Assembly: GCF_028453695.1 (NCBI RefSeq)
Contig: NC_135781.1
Span: forward strand, 12,089,640-12,153,639
Length of the DNA stretch: 64,000 nucleotides
Direction of reading: 5' to 3'
Origin: Augochlora pura
Taxonomy: Eukaryota; Arthropoda; Insecta; Hymenoptera; Halictidae
The notes under the pieces were generated by a model, which saw nothing but the letters and a program-made list of their open reading frames with translations, was not told the origin of the DNA and did no database searches. This document shows, in pieces, positions 50,182-62,586 of this stretch. Each line of letters begins with the position of its first letter. Position 1 is the stretch's first letter. The translations under genes were made by a program, and so were the position numbers.

Positions 50182-50463
50182 TACCGCCTAAAATCAATCC
50201 GTTTAGCTTTGCCGCCAATGTACAAGAAGGGCACCGAGTCTACGTGACCTGCTCGGTCAGCGAGGGAGACACGCCGCTGAAGATCACCTGGCTGAAGGAC
50301 GGCAGACCGGTGGATCCTAAGGAGGCCACCACTCATCAAATAGACAAGTTCTATCTTGCTTTGAATATACAGAAAGCGACCACGGCGCATAACGGCAACT
50401 ATACGTGCGTGGCGAGCAACGATGCCGCCGAAACCTCCCGCACCGCCACGCTATTGGTTCACG
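50182..50463 (+). CDS. Dscam2: Dscam2-like, Ig domain 7 exon, variant A
   Basis: A single exon of 282 bases encodes a whole Ig domain: VPPKINPFSFAANVQEGHR, YVTCSVSEGDTPLKITWLKD with first cysteine and tryptophan, and AHNGNYTCVASNDAAE with the second cysteine, ending TATLLVHG. The opening VPPxIxPFSF...EG is the pattern of Dscam Ig7 (exon 9 of Dscam1, exon 10 of Dscam2). The acceptor is aattttcag, the donor CACG|gtacgc, phase 1-1. A second exon of the same type lies at 62587-62928 with the same phases. In Drosophila Dscam2, two Ig7 exons are spliced mutually exclusively to give isoforms that each bind only themselves, and the same role is inferred here. Including both would also keep the frame, giving an extra Ig domain. 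N in GNYTC is a potential glycosylation site. Confidence 0.88.
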
Positions 50464-50611
50464 GTACGCAGGGCCGCGATTACAACGAATCTCTTTCTCC
50501 ATCCCGACGATCTTCCCCCCCGGGTTTAAGAACGTTTCCTCACGCGCCGATGATAACGGTGACGGTGGACCTGAAACACTAACGCGCGCGGGTCATTTTT
50601 CAGTGAAAATA

Positions 50612-51030
50612 GGTGTACAGGGTGTCCCTAAAATCACTTGCAATCGAAAAATGATTTGATCCTAAGGTCAATCAATTTATATTTATATGATGATAAGGTT
50701 ATGTTGTCATTATATCTAAGTAGACATTTTCTACATGCTGGATATCCAAAAGTCACTCGCAATCGAGAAATGATGGGTACTTCCACTCATTTCAAGTATC
50801 TTCTTTCTTAGTGCAAAAGCAATTCGTGGTTTCGTTAGGAATTTATTAATTTATTATTTATAATTTATTAACGAAGCCAAGGATTGAATTTGCGTTAAGG
50901 AAAAAGTTACTTTAAATGATTGCAGGTAAGCATCATTTCTCGATTGCGAATAACTTTTGGACACCTTACATACAGAAAATGGCTAGATATAATGTTATCG
51001 TAACCTTATCATCATATAAATAAATTAATA
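50612..51030. repeat. Fold-back (inverted) repeat downstream of Ig7A
   Basis: The left arm (about 50672-50775) and the right arm (about 50931-51028) are near-complementary over roughly 100 bases, with a loop of about 155 bases. Paired examples are atatgatgataaggtta with taaccttatcatcatat, and gcaatcgagaaatgat with atcatttctcgattgc. A direct, more diverged copy of the arm end (cacttgcaatcgaaaaatgattt) precedes it at 50633. It is probably a fold-back MITE. In the pre-mRNA it would form a long hairpin starting about 200 nt after exon A. Confidence 0.75.
50922..50931 (+). promoter_or_regulatory. Strong AG|GTAAGC site inside the fold-back element
   Basis: The sequence tgcag|gtaagc has its junction at 50925|50926, combining an acceptor-type AG with a near-consensus donor. 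The preceding tract (gttactttaaatgattg) is only weakly pyrimidine-rich, so its use as a recursive splice point or cryptic donor is uncertain. Confidence 0.3.
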
Positions 51031-52088
51031 AAAATGTATAAAATGTTATTTATTATTATATGGCGTAATTGATATTTATTGATCACTGTGACCCAAGTGG
51101 GGTCGCAAAGTGGCCCGGGCGCGTTAGCTTTGAAACAACTATCATGGGACTGTACAATGTTATCCAGAAATTCCGAAGAAATGAAAATTACATCAATATT
51201 TTCTACTTTGGCAGAAACGCCAGTTAATTAACGTAAATATAATTAGCAAATTATTTGGTTATCATCGATAATAACGAAAAATTATTGAAGCTAGGAAAGT
51301 GTAGAAGATTTAGAAGAAAATAAGGCTAAGAATATCAGAGTACTTTCTAAACAAGAAGCTAGCTGAACAGTTTATTTCTTGAATAATACATTTCAACATC
51401 ATTCGTTAAAAAATTTGAAAGTATAAAATGTGGATAAAATGGAATTTAGAATTTTTCATCGCCGAAAATGTTACTTGACTTCTTCACATTTTTCAAAAGA
51501 CGAAGTGCTGAAGTGAAATAAATTGGATACACGCGTTGTATATTTGTCACATTGGGATGAAATATAAAGAATTTCCCTTTTAAAAAAAGCGATTTCGACC
51601 TTCATTCTGATCTGTATCGAACAAATTAAAGACAGTAAAAATTTGCACAGATATTCGGTGAAAGAAATGCGACTGGTGATCGACAAAATGTCCACACGCC
51701 GAATATTTCGATATTAAATATTTTCTAAGTTGTTTATATTGCTACAGCATGTACCTCGCGCGATCTTAATCGGATGGCGGCAAGATTTCTCTAACACCGT
51801 TGAACTCTCAAATAACTTTCTGGTACGGCCAGCTCGCCAGTCAGATACGATGCACAGGAATGGCTTCTGGCTAGACAAATGGAATAGAGGTAATCTTAGT
51901 CAGACAAATTGAATAGTGCCATCTCCCTAGTTAGATTAGTGGAACAGTGACAGTGGTTAGACAATTGGAGTACAGACGTCCCGATGATTTCTCATTGGAA
52001 ACTCCGGACGGCAATTTTATCAACAATTGATCGCGCTGAAATAGTTGAAAATCTGGTTTCTAATAAATACATAAACTTCAACTGGTGC

Positions 52089-52355
52089 AGTGATATCGGT
52101 TACTGCGGGACGATCAAAAGTGCCTTTGGTTTATTTTTCGGCTCAATTGGTCGTATATTTATCGAATCGGACACATATTTTCTTATTCGTATGTTTTGAT
52201 TATTTTTTAATAAAAAAATTTAACATGTCTTATTAGTAGACATATTAGTAGTGAAATCGATTACTGTGGGGCGACCAAATGTGCCTTTGGTTTATTTTCC
52301 GACTTATTCTTCTGTTTTGTTTATTTTTTAATAAAAAATTTAGTAAGTCCTATTT
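52089..52355. repeat. Diverged tandem duplication
   Basis: The phrases tcggttactgcgggacgatc and agtgcctttggtttattttt at about 52095 recur as tcgattactgtggggcgacc and tgtgcctttggtttattttc at about 52257. Both are followed later by gttttgattattttttaata or gttttgtttattttttaata. Two copies of about 150 bases. Confidence 0.55.
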
Positions 52356-53133
52356 GATAAATACCTTTTACATACCTATTAATTGTCAAATGATTTTTGT
52401 TATTAAAAAAGTGAATGCAGTAAAAGAATAAAAAGATGTAATATATCTTATCGTATAAATATGAAGCTCATTCTAACTAATAATCGTCTCCACTGCCTCG
52501 AGTGCAAATTAAATCTGGATAGTAACAAAAAATTTCCAAATTGGAAACTTCAGATTGGATCACCCCACGCTCGTGTTAATGGTGGAACGAACTAATTACT
52601 CTATAGTTGCGAGAGAAGGTCTCGTATTCGTTAGACTTTAGGACGGGATTGCTTTATTGAATTCTCAGCGTTCATGACGAATGGGGGGGACGCACGAGCC
52701 CATGAATCTCGAAAGGCCACCGTCATCGTTAAAATCGTATCGTGGAAATCACATTCGAACGCGAAGAGTTCCCACGGCACGCGAAACGCAATCGAGAAAC
52801 GTTCTCCGGTATCGGGGATTGGAATAATCCCTCAACCACCTGAATCATTCACTCGACTCACCCTCACGAGCTTTCTTTACGACTACCACTCTCTACCACC
52901 GCGACTATCTTTCATTCCCAATGTACCAAGATTGCTCGGTCGTGCAATTTTCTTTGGGACCTGGACCCTATCCCGGCTAGAACTGCCAAACAAATGCCCT
53001 GAACACACGATTTCACAGCGTATTCACCATCTCGGCCCGCGGTCTGTTCTTAATCGAACAAGAACCAAAACACACTATCGATTTGTACGACGGTGTTCAC
53101 ATCAGACGTGCCGTTCCAGTTCCATGCCGGTTA

Positions 53134-53202
53134 CAATCCAGAACCAAAAAATTAAAAAAAGTATTTCAATCCAGAAACAAAAAATTAAAAAAAGTATTTC
53201 AA
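53134..53202. repeat. 33-bp tandem duplication
   Basis: caatccagaaccaaaaaatt... recurs 33 bases later as caatccagaaacaaaaaatt..., two near-identical copies. Confidence 0.75.
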
Positions 53203-53766
53203 TAACAATATACGATCCTTTTATATTGTTTATTGTTTTATATGATATACGTAGCTATTATTGTAAGATTTATTTTATTTTAATATTCGTTTAACTGGGT
53301 GGAAGGTGCAACCCATACTGTAACACAGATTCCCGCTAGCGGATTAAGAATATCCGCATTCAAAATATTAAAAACCTAGCTGCAGGATATTTCTGTTTAA
53401 CTGTATTATTTTTTTATACTAAGGTATAGTGTTTTAAAATTTAAACAAAACCTCTTTCAAATATCGTAACAGACGCTTGAAGAGTCCTTTTAATTTGACT
53501 TGGTTAATTCAGTACCGAGTTGGAATATTTTAAATTGTAAAATAAAATGTGTATTGTATTAAATGATTCATTTATACGTTGACTAAAATTAAAAAGCGTT
53601 GGCGACCATCCACACGTATAATAGTCTTTTTGGTGTGCAAATAGTTGAGTCAGATTATAATACGAAAGACAGCGAAACTGTATTTGCGAAAACCATTTTC
53701 TGTGCACAGGATTTTCTATTTCTGTTTGTGTAAATAGTAGCCACGAATTCACGACCACATTCTAAC

Positions 53767-53851
53767 AATATATACATATACAGAGTACACTCAAATATAT
53801 ACACATACAGAGTACACTCAAATACATACATATACAGAGTTACACCTCAAA
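53767..53851. repeat. 27-bp tandem repeat, three copies
   Basis: Units around cagagtacactcaaatatat start at 53781, 53808 and 53835 with exact 27-base spacing; the third unit carries small insertions. Confidence 0.75.
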
Positions 53852-54119
53852 TATCGTTGTTGTTCTCGAAGATACGTCGAATGTCTTAAAAATAAAGTTA
53901 AATGATTTGACGGGGCTCACACGTTTCTGTTGTTATTTACAGTACATTTTACAAGTGGATGAATCTGTAATTTTATGTACTATATGAATATAAACAAAAA
54001 ATCGATGGTCTTAAAATCTTGTAAAAAAAGTCGCCTTAAGCAAAAACATTTTCCATTAATAAATTAGTGCCTTGAGGCAATGCAACTTCATCCTCTGGAA
54101 CTTTTTCATATGATTAATA

Positions 54120-55020
54120 ATAACTATTTGGTACCGAGAACGGCATGATACCGGCAGGGCAACGTGGACATGGCATCATTTTACCGGTTTCGTACCGGTC
54201 CAAAACCAGACCAGGAATAGCACGATAGTGTGTTCCAGTCCTTGATCGAATAAATTCGCGGGTCACGTGCCGAAGGATCGCGAGTACGACCGTGAAACGG
54301 ACAGGTGAAACAAAGCGGAGATCGTGCTGAGGATCGCCGATATTAATCGGCACGCGTGGAGGACCTTTCGACAGTTTGAATCTCCCGGTGTAAAGCACGC
54401 AAGATCAATCGTCGCCGGTGTTCATCCTCGGGCAAGGATCCCGCCTCGCGGATGCTCCTTTTTTTTCTATTTTTCTTTTTTCCCCTCTCAGGCGTCGCTC
54501 TTTCCGCGCTCGTTTGCATACGAGCTCGGGCGGGCGCGCGCGAGAACGAGAGAGCATGAGCACGCGTCGATCATCCTCTTCCTCGTTCTCTCCGCCGCCG
54601 TTTCGCCGGCAGCCAGAACTTTTTTCCCCGCTTTTCGTTTCTGTCGCGCGACGAGCCGGTCGGCATTAAAAACCAACCACGGCCCCTCTTTCGAGACGAA
54701 CAAATCAGTGCAAGCGGAACGAACGAAACTCTTGCCCGCAAGCTCCCGGCGAACCTGCGGAACGAACCGCCTAAGGGCGATTTTAACGTGTTGTGCCGTG
54801 ACAAGCGGCGAGCCGAAACAGCAATCCTCGGTTACGCGCGCCGGGACGTGCATGCGTGCGTCGTCGGTGCATCCCTGCATCTCTCTATGCATCTCCATCT
54901 TTTTCTTCTCGAACGCGTACGCTCGGCGGTTTGAATTCTTTCAGGTCCTGAAGTTTTACTCGCGTTGCGATCAGAGCTGGGCTACATTCGCGGAAAAAAT
55001 ATTTCGAATGCGATTCTAAT
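54120..55020. other. GC/CpG-rich island in the Ig7A-Ig7B intron
   Basis: Long open frames exist on both strands, but they are basic, low-complexity and without recognisable domains. Near its start, 54214-54248 is an inverted partial match to 53048-53078. Confidence 0.35.
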
Positions 55021-56771
55021 AGACCCTTCGCAAAGGAAATGAGATAGTATTTTAAATAAACAATTAAACGGTAAAGCAAATATTTTATTTTGATCATCTG
55101 GTAATCTGAATCATAAATTAATTTACTACCATGATCTGAAAAATTAAATAAAATATGTTATTCTGACAAGCACAGTAAAGTATGAAGTATTTTAATCATT
55201 TAAAATAAGAAACTTAAAATAGTTTGTTTTGATAATCTGAAACGTAAAACTGGATTTTGATAATCTGAAACAGAAAACAGAATTTTGATAACCTAAAATA
55301 TAATATAAAATATTTTATTTTCATTTTTTTATTTGTTCTGTTGTATTAATAAACATACACAGATTGATGGAGTCATTTTCAATAAATATTAAAATATTTG
55401 TGCTTCATGATTATGTATTAATCTGTTCATAATTCATTTTAAGAACTATCTTTCATGTATATTTATTTTCATTTATAGTGCAAATGGAAGGACTTTATCA
55501 ATGATTTCAAAATTTAGCACAAGTATTATTTATGCATTTCAAATAAAACACTACTTGAAATAGCATTTTAAAATGTTTGTAATATGTCAAATCTTTCATT
55601 CTCGAAAAAGGAAAATAAATATATATATCCATGAAATAAAATACGTATATGCGTGATGTAAAATAAAATATTTATTTACTATCTACAATTTCAAATAGTA
55701 TTTTCCTAGCTCTGGTTTGGATTGACGGAAATATACACAGTGGAGCGTGACTGTAACCACGCACGCATTTTTCAGATTTTTATATCGTGAAAAAGTCAGG
55801 GAAAAAATGGTGAATAACGAACTTAAGATATCAATAAACATTGATGTTGTCTATGTATATTCATATCAAAATGATAGCCGGGAATATTTCAAATTCGTTG
55901 GAAAGCTATAGCACCTGGAAAAGGATTTTTTTCATATACGTAACGCCACACTCTAGCGAAAAGCGTGACAGTTACTCTAGCGAAAAAGAAAAAGATGCAA
56001 TTTTTACGTGTACAGAGAATATGATATGGGAGTTCCTGAAATTGTGTCTCGTTAACAAAAAAAGAAAGGACGAAGAATGGAGAACATAAAAAGAAGATAT
56101 CCTTCGTACAGAAAGATAAGCTGCACGTAATACTTTAACTAGTTGTCAAAGAATTTTAAACGAATCTGAACTTATTTTTTGCTGGACTGTTCATCGTGAT
56201 CGTACATCCATTTCTAAGTTTAAAGGAAAAAAAATTCATGTCTCTACCTACACTTTTAAAACTTTATGAAACATTCGGATTATAGTATATTTGTGAGAAA
56301 CATAAATAAAAATTGAGATTATGTTTTCTATATATTATCGTTTTCTGCATTATTTTTTCTGATGGAAGAAGTTCAATATTAACGATCCAGATAAATTTAA
56401 TTGATACATCGTTGGGGAATGGCTATATAAATTACTATACAAATGTCACGCTTCCTTTTGTTTATAAAATTATTGATATTTTATTCTCATAAATACATAC
56501 GTAAACGCTAGTCACATTTATTATTCGGTACGTTTAGTGTTAACTGTTTTTGTCTCGATTTAATTTTAATGAATTTTTATGCTAGTACATTAGGTGTTCC
56601 ATAAGTAGGTATACCATAATTAGGTGTACGTTAATCAGGACTTGTGAGATTTCAAATATTCGAGACACTAATCGGAGTAGTAAGTTTCAGGGTTTTATAT
56701 TTTGTGTTAAATTAAATAGGTAGCTTGGATTTTAAGGAATCTTTTTGATTGCTGGTTCGACAATTAATGCG

Positions 56772-56935
56772 TTAACCCTTTGCGATTAAAAGGCCACTTT
56801 GATCCGCCATTAAAAATTAACACGCCATAATTTCCACATTATTGACTTTCTTTGTATACGATAAATTACTAAAAAGTCGAAAATGCAAAATGGTTGGTTG
56901 TAGTTTCAAAATAGTGTTGAGCACAAAGCGATCAT
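56772..56935. mobile_element. TTAA-type MITE, CCCTTTGC family (decayed)
   Basis: Left end TTAACCCTTTGCGATTAAAA; the right end tgttgagcacaaagcgat is a decayed inverted match. About 160 bases, probably truncated. Confidence 0.45.
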
Positions 56936-57944
56936 AATGACGACAAGTTCATTTTCGTACACCGTTTAGGACAATTCCGGAACACTTTGTTTTTTACATT
57001 TTTAATTACATTTTCCATAATCGAGAAATATGACCTGATTTAATATCAATATTTTCGTGTCTACTTTGAATCAACTTTGATTTCGAAAATTTAAATGTTG
57101 GAATTTCCTGGAAAGTGTACGAGATTGAAGATTTTTTTACAAAAATATTTCAACACATTTACAATTTATTGATTATGCACAAAGAACTGATAATGGAAAT
57201 TACAGTGTTATGGTAGCATGAAAATGTTACAAGAAACGTGCGTCAAAGTACACGATGATCTAGAATGACTTGTAAATGCGAGACTATTTTTTTATTACAA
57301 AAGTTTTTAATTATAAAAGTATTCCATCGATTAGAGTATTTCCTTCGTTTTTAAAAATATTATTTTATATTAACTATAAAAAATTCATTGCAAGCAGTTT
57401 CACGTTAAATATTTAATTACATTCATTTTTCAATTATTTCACAACCATTCAAGAAATTCTATCCCTTTATAAACAATGTAATATACAATAATATTTATAT
57501 GCTATATAGGACACACTGTACTGTATTAAAAAAGCCTTAATAAACATAGATCGGTAGGTCAATCATTTCTGGGATATAAACATCTCTGGTTGTTAGTCTC
57601 CTGATTGATAACAACTGTGGAATATTGATGTAACTATGTAATTCTAGTAAGAGCCACAATCGCCAATTCACAATTGGCCGATTCTCGATGAAATCCATTG
57701 TCGGTAATTGAATGGCGACATTCAGAACACGTTTCATGAACGCTGAAGTAAACATTGCATGCAATAGAAGCAAGTAACACAATCACGATGCCAGCAACTA
57801 GAAATGTTTATATTTCAGAAACGCTATGTATACTGAGACATGTTTTACTCCGTACATCGTGTCCTGTATGCCATATAAATATTAAATACTTTCTTTTAAG
57901 ACACAGTATATCAATAAGATTTTATTGAGTATACATTATGATTC

Positions 57945-58139
57945 TTAACACATTAAAGGCGGGAGTCGTAGTACTACGATTCATCTTGACTGTAGCTTGA
58001 AGGCGGGAGTCGTATTAGTACGGTTTGCAACCATATCGCGCAATCCATGCACCACTTTACATTTGTATTTAGTATATTTTGTGGTTTGCAGCGTTACCTA
58101 GCATACCTTCGTCAAGATCCCCCGCCTTTAATGTGTTAA
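57945..58139. mobile_element. TTAA-flanked MITE, CACATTAAAGGCGGG family
   Basis: The termini are a perfect 20-base inverted repeat, CTTAACACATTAAAGGCGGG at the left and its complement at the right. Total length is only about 195 bases. Inside, ggcgggagtcgta occurs twice (57959 and 58002), the second starting 43 bases after the first. The perfect ends suggest a young insertion. Confidence 0.8.
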
Positions 58140-60057
58140 GATAACTTCGATTTACTCCGCATCCCCATAATACATAAATTACTTAGTAAAAAATGATACT
58201 ATGATGATACTTACATTTCGCCAAGTATAACAAAATTAATTAAGTCATTCGAAATCAGTGGATCCAGAACAAATAAAATCTGAAGTCATAGCAATATTGA
58301 AAATTGAATTAAACCTCATTCAATATCTGCTATCCGCTCGACAAATTTGATCAACGACTGCGTTTGATAAAAAATCTGCTGACGACTTTATCTGCGACAT
58401 CCTGTAACCATGTTACAGAATACCGATACGCATTGACTTTCAAAGTAATCAGATAGAGTAGAACAGCCAGCGCACCTCCGCTACATACTTTGAAATTCTA
58501 GATCATCTGTGCCATTTCTTTCCATGCCTCGGTGTCGCAGCTTTACTTCGCATCTGATATGTTAATAAACGCGCACACGAACACACGTGGTCACAGATGC
58601 CGGCTGTTTCGGCATTACTCGTACACCGTGCCGCCGCTATCTGCCACCCTTCGTACGGCTTCTCAATTATTCTCAAACAACCGCCACGTTCTGTTCTAAT
58701 ACCTTCGGGGCATTAAATACCCAGCCGCCGTGTGCATCTCTACGCCGAGGCCAACGAGGCGAGTTATTATTGTCGTTCCCCGGTATTACGTCCGGTTTCC
58801 ATGCTGCGACGAGCCCTGCCGGCGCGGCGGAAGATTCGCGTCTGCGGCCCGAAAAAAAAAGTCCGATAGAGCCAACAATTTCGTTTGTACGTCGATAGAA
58901 CTTTTCCCCGTGTAATATACGAGCACACGTTTATAAGGACACATATTCGTGTGCGCAGAACGTCTGATAATAAACGAATGCCATCTATCCTACGCGCCAC
59001 GTTCGAGAAAGAGATGTAACTGCTGCGATAATTCTTTGCATACGAACAAGCTTTTGTTAATTCCAATAGAGACAAGTCCGCCTTTCTGGAATTCCCGATG
59101 GCGCACGGTGTGACATTTCGACAATCGACGAGGATTTAATTGCAAAATTGTACGTCTTTAAAAAATTTCCACGTTACCTTCGGTTTAAAAACAATATCTC
59201 AATGATTCAGAATAAATATTCTTTTTGATATTATTTGCATCCGCATATGATAAATTAGAGTACGAAGCGAACTCTCTGAAAGTGAATGGTTACTGACGTA
59301 AAGATAATATATTCTATTGTATATAAATACAAAATAGTATATATTATAATAACGGTGATATTAATAATAATAACAATATTTTTTAATTAAACTTACTAAG
59401 TCATGTCAAAAATAAGTCACCATTCTAAGTAATTATAATCAAATGCATAATGATGAAACAGGAAGATAGTGATCGAAAAATAAATCCCCCTAGATTATCG
59501 CAATATTATGCCGTGTAGCATGGAAACAAAAAAATATTCAGACTTGTGCTACACAAGTCGGAAGTGTGATGTACACTGTTGCTCAGCCGTGTTTGGAATC
59601 TTTGTCTTTTGAATAATGCATCTCCGCCTTTTCAGCGAGAAGCTTGAAATCGAAAGAGAAAATCTTCGAAAGGGAATATCTTCCATTTCCTGTTTAAACT
59701 GTTTAAACAGTATTGTTCTACAATCGATTCGATACTGCTGAGTGCAAGTGTGGACCGATAGAAGTGTGTGCTTTATTTATTCTTGCTCTAGTAAAACTAT
59801 TTTAGTTAAACCAGTCCAGTTCGAATTCGGTTCATTTTATTAGGAGTAACGTGCCTGCGCAATCGCCATCTTCCGTTAAAAGCAGGAAAAGGACCGTGTA
59901 AAAAGTGAGTTGGAGTTTAAATAGAGCACGTATTTCTGCGAGCTGCTCAAACCAAATGAAATCCACTTAAATGGAATTAAATCATAAGATAATTTGCATA
60001 TATTATTCGGTAACACGAGCGGGATAAAGAGAGGGCAAATCGACCTCGTTACGTGGC

Positions 60058-60110
60058 AGCACACACACAGACGAACACCCACACCCCCCCACACACACAA
60101 ACACACAGCG
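60058..60110. repeat. (CA)n-rich simple repeat
   Basis: CA dinucleotides broken by AGACG, CCCAC and a run of seven C. Confidence 0.85.
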
Positions 60111-60199
60111 TATCAGTCGTTGAACCTGCGATACCTATGAAACTTTAATATTATCAATAACATTAACCCTTTTAATAAGATTAGCTATCGTAAATAGGC

Positions 60200-61000
60200 G
60201 GACCATTCTATTACCAGGAGCAGCATTTGTTCGCGGCGATAACCGCACCCAGCGGCCACTGTGAGTTCGTCAATGTTAATACGATCCTGTTCGAATAATG
60301 GCGTACGCGTAATGACGCACGGTCGAGTTGATAAGCAGCGTTGATGCTATCGCTTTAGGCTTAACTGCTGTCCATTACGGGCACTGTAATGCGAAGACTA
60401 CTTTCAGCTAATACCATAGAGCGGTATGAGCTAATACGTACGTTGCAATAAAGTTAATGCATCTGGTGCGAACCAATCCTTCAAAGAACGAAACGCGGCC
60501 GTTGCCGAGCCGCCATACCTTGCAGCTCGCTCGCTCCGATATCGCTGGTGCGCCCCACGTCGGCCAGGCTCATACGAAAACAACAAATTATCCCTCGTTT
60601 CTGATGCAGCACGTTCCATTACGTCGCTACGCTTCACGCTGTAACAAGGCCGCGGATTAACCGTGGGATTCGAGCCCTTGTTTTCGTCCTTATAAAATCT
60701 TGTCGGGCTGCGCGGGCCTCAAAGGTACAAAGTAATATGTGACGTTGTCGTGCAGCTGATGTGGGACGGTACTTCTGGGCTTAATCAAAATTACAGGTTC
60801 CTCGGTTTTGTACAGGGAGGCGGCAGCCGGTTCCCGCATTTGTTGGATTACCGTTTTAATCATTCAGTAGTCTAATTCATACGAGTTTAAACTACCACGT
60901 CGTTTCGCCGGCGTTCGCGGCACTGTCGTTTTGCGTTCACTATTTCGCTGTGAATACTCGGCACGCGAGAATGGAATATTGCTCGTTTAAATAACATATT
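60200..61000. other. GC-moderate intronic block
   Basis: Less AT-rich than its surroundings, without recognisable coding potential. It may be conserved non-coding sequence. Confidence 0.3.
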
Positions 61001-62586
61001 TAATTATGAATAATTCCACGTTTAAAGTCTATTTACTCGATCGATATAAATTCATTGTTCGTTCGATAATTGGTTTGCATGTGATTGTTCTTATGGTCCA
61101 AGGAGAATGAATGGACGATATTTCAGGCGGCCGAGGTTGATAAACATATAAAAGGTTCCTGTTGTTTAATATAATGTACATGGTATTGCTACAAAATAAG
61201 GCAAAATTATGACTCATAACAGTATTATAGTTATGATAATAGTTAATATAATAATAAAAAGAAGTAACAAATTGGTAGAAATATCAGATACCATGAATGG
61301 AAACAGTATAAAACTGAAAAGTATTACGATATTAAAATAAGCAACAATTGAAAATAATTTTCTAGAGATCGTAAGGACAAATTTCGAGTGAACTACTATT
61401 TGCGGCTTCTTCTCTGCAGTTTATAGATTATTATGCATTTATGACATTTTATTATTCATTTCCTGAAACAACATTACCAAAAAGATATAGAATCAATTCT
61501 TCAGATTATTCAATCAGCAACATCAACATGTCAAACATTCCTACATACAATGATTAATCATCAATTGACTTCTATTGTAGTGATAGGGGCAACCATAAAA
61601 ATTTCGAAGAGAGTCGTCAAGATGTCGTACAAAATATTCAAATTTGTAGCATTGTGCATAATAGTTAATATTGAAGTAACCTCAAAAAATGGCAAAATTC
61701 ACTAAATATGGAATTTTTCAGCAAACATAGGACACTAATAATAGCTACAATAGTTCCCTAAAAACCAAACGAAAAATTCCTTTATCTTTTATTTCGACAA
61801 CCAATGTTGAAAACTGCATTATCATATTATCTTTAGTAATAAAATTAAATAAAAATTGAACTAAACTTGCTTTCGTAAAAAACAGAAGAAAAATTTTCTC
61901 ATTTTTTAATTATATTCTTTGGTTATAGTATCGTATTTTAAATGAATTTAAGTAACAAATAGTTATTTAGTATTCTAAATAGTTTTGTGACTTCCACTAT
62001 CTTTGCTCTGTCCAATAGATTTCACTGATGTTTCATGCCATTAAAAGAGGACATCTTAATACTAATTGGGCTACTACTGATCACTCATAATTGGAATTCC
62101 ACAGGGTTGAAAACATGGTATTTTAGTTTAACAGAAGGCGCCATGTTTTTATAAATTTCAGTCGATACTGGCAGATCTATTACAATAAAAAGCAGAAATT
62201 AACGGTTAGAAAAGTTTGATCGAAGCGGTAAACCGCTGCCGCCACGTCTTTCGAATTTACTCTACCCACATGTTCGAGGACTATTTCATGTTTGGCGACA
62301 TCCATGTACCTTTCCAGTTGGCCAAAAGTTCTGAAATTGCGAAAACAAATAAGAATTATCCTCCCCCAGTTGCACGTCAAACGGATAACCGGCAGCGCGC
62401 CACAACGCATCCTCGACGATCATTCAGGAAGACTGCTTCTCAACAGGGACCATCATCAGCCGAAGAGTCGGCGAGCGAGGGATGAGTGCGGCGCACTTCG
62501 GTGCGAGACGCGTAATCGCGCGACACTTACACCGACACCCACACCAGCATCACATTCTCACCGCTTGAATATCTTTTTTTGTGCAG

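Larger units (their letters stand above)
50464..62586 (+). other. Dscam2: Intron between Ig7A and Ig7B (12.1 kb)
   Basis: Begins gtacgc and ends ctttttttgtgcag. It holds a fold-back repeat just after exon A (50612-51030), tandem duplications (52089-52355, 53134-53202, 53767-53851), MITEs at 56772 and 57945, and GC-rich blocks at 52560-53110, 54120-55020, 58560-59120, 60200-61000 and 62200-62580. No third Ig7-like exon was seen. The AT-rich stretches 55020-57500 and 61000-62150 hold nothing else recognisable. Confidence 0.75.

Noticed and set aside
52674..53294. 206-codon open frame
   Set aside because: Basic, no recognisable domain, and the C-terminal part is the 33-bp tandem repeat translated.
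54324..55019. 231-codon open frame
   Set aside because: GC-rich block with overlapping frames on both strands; composition explains the length. No domain, no splice context.
62292..62586. N-terminal extension of the Ig7B frame
   Set aside because: It is intron read-through; a good acceptor (ctttttttgtgcag) marks the exon start, and the Ig domain begins exactly there.
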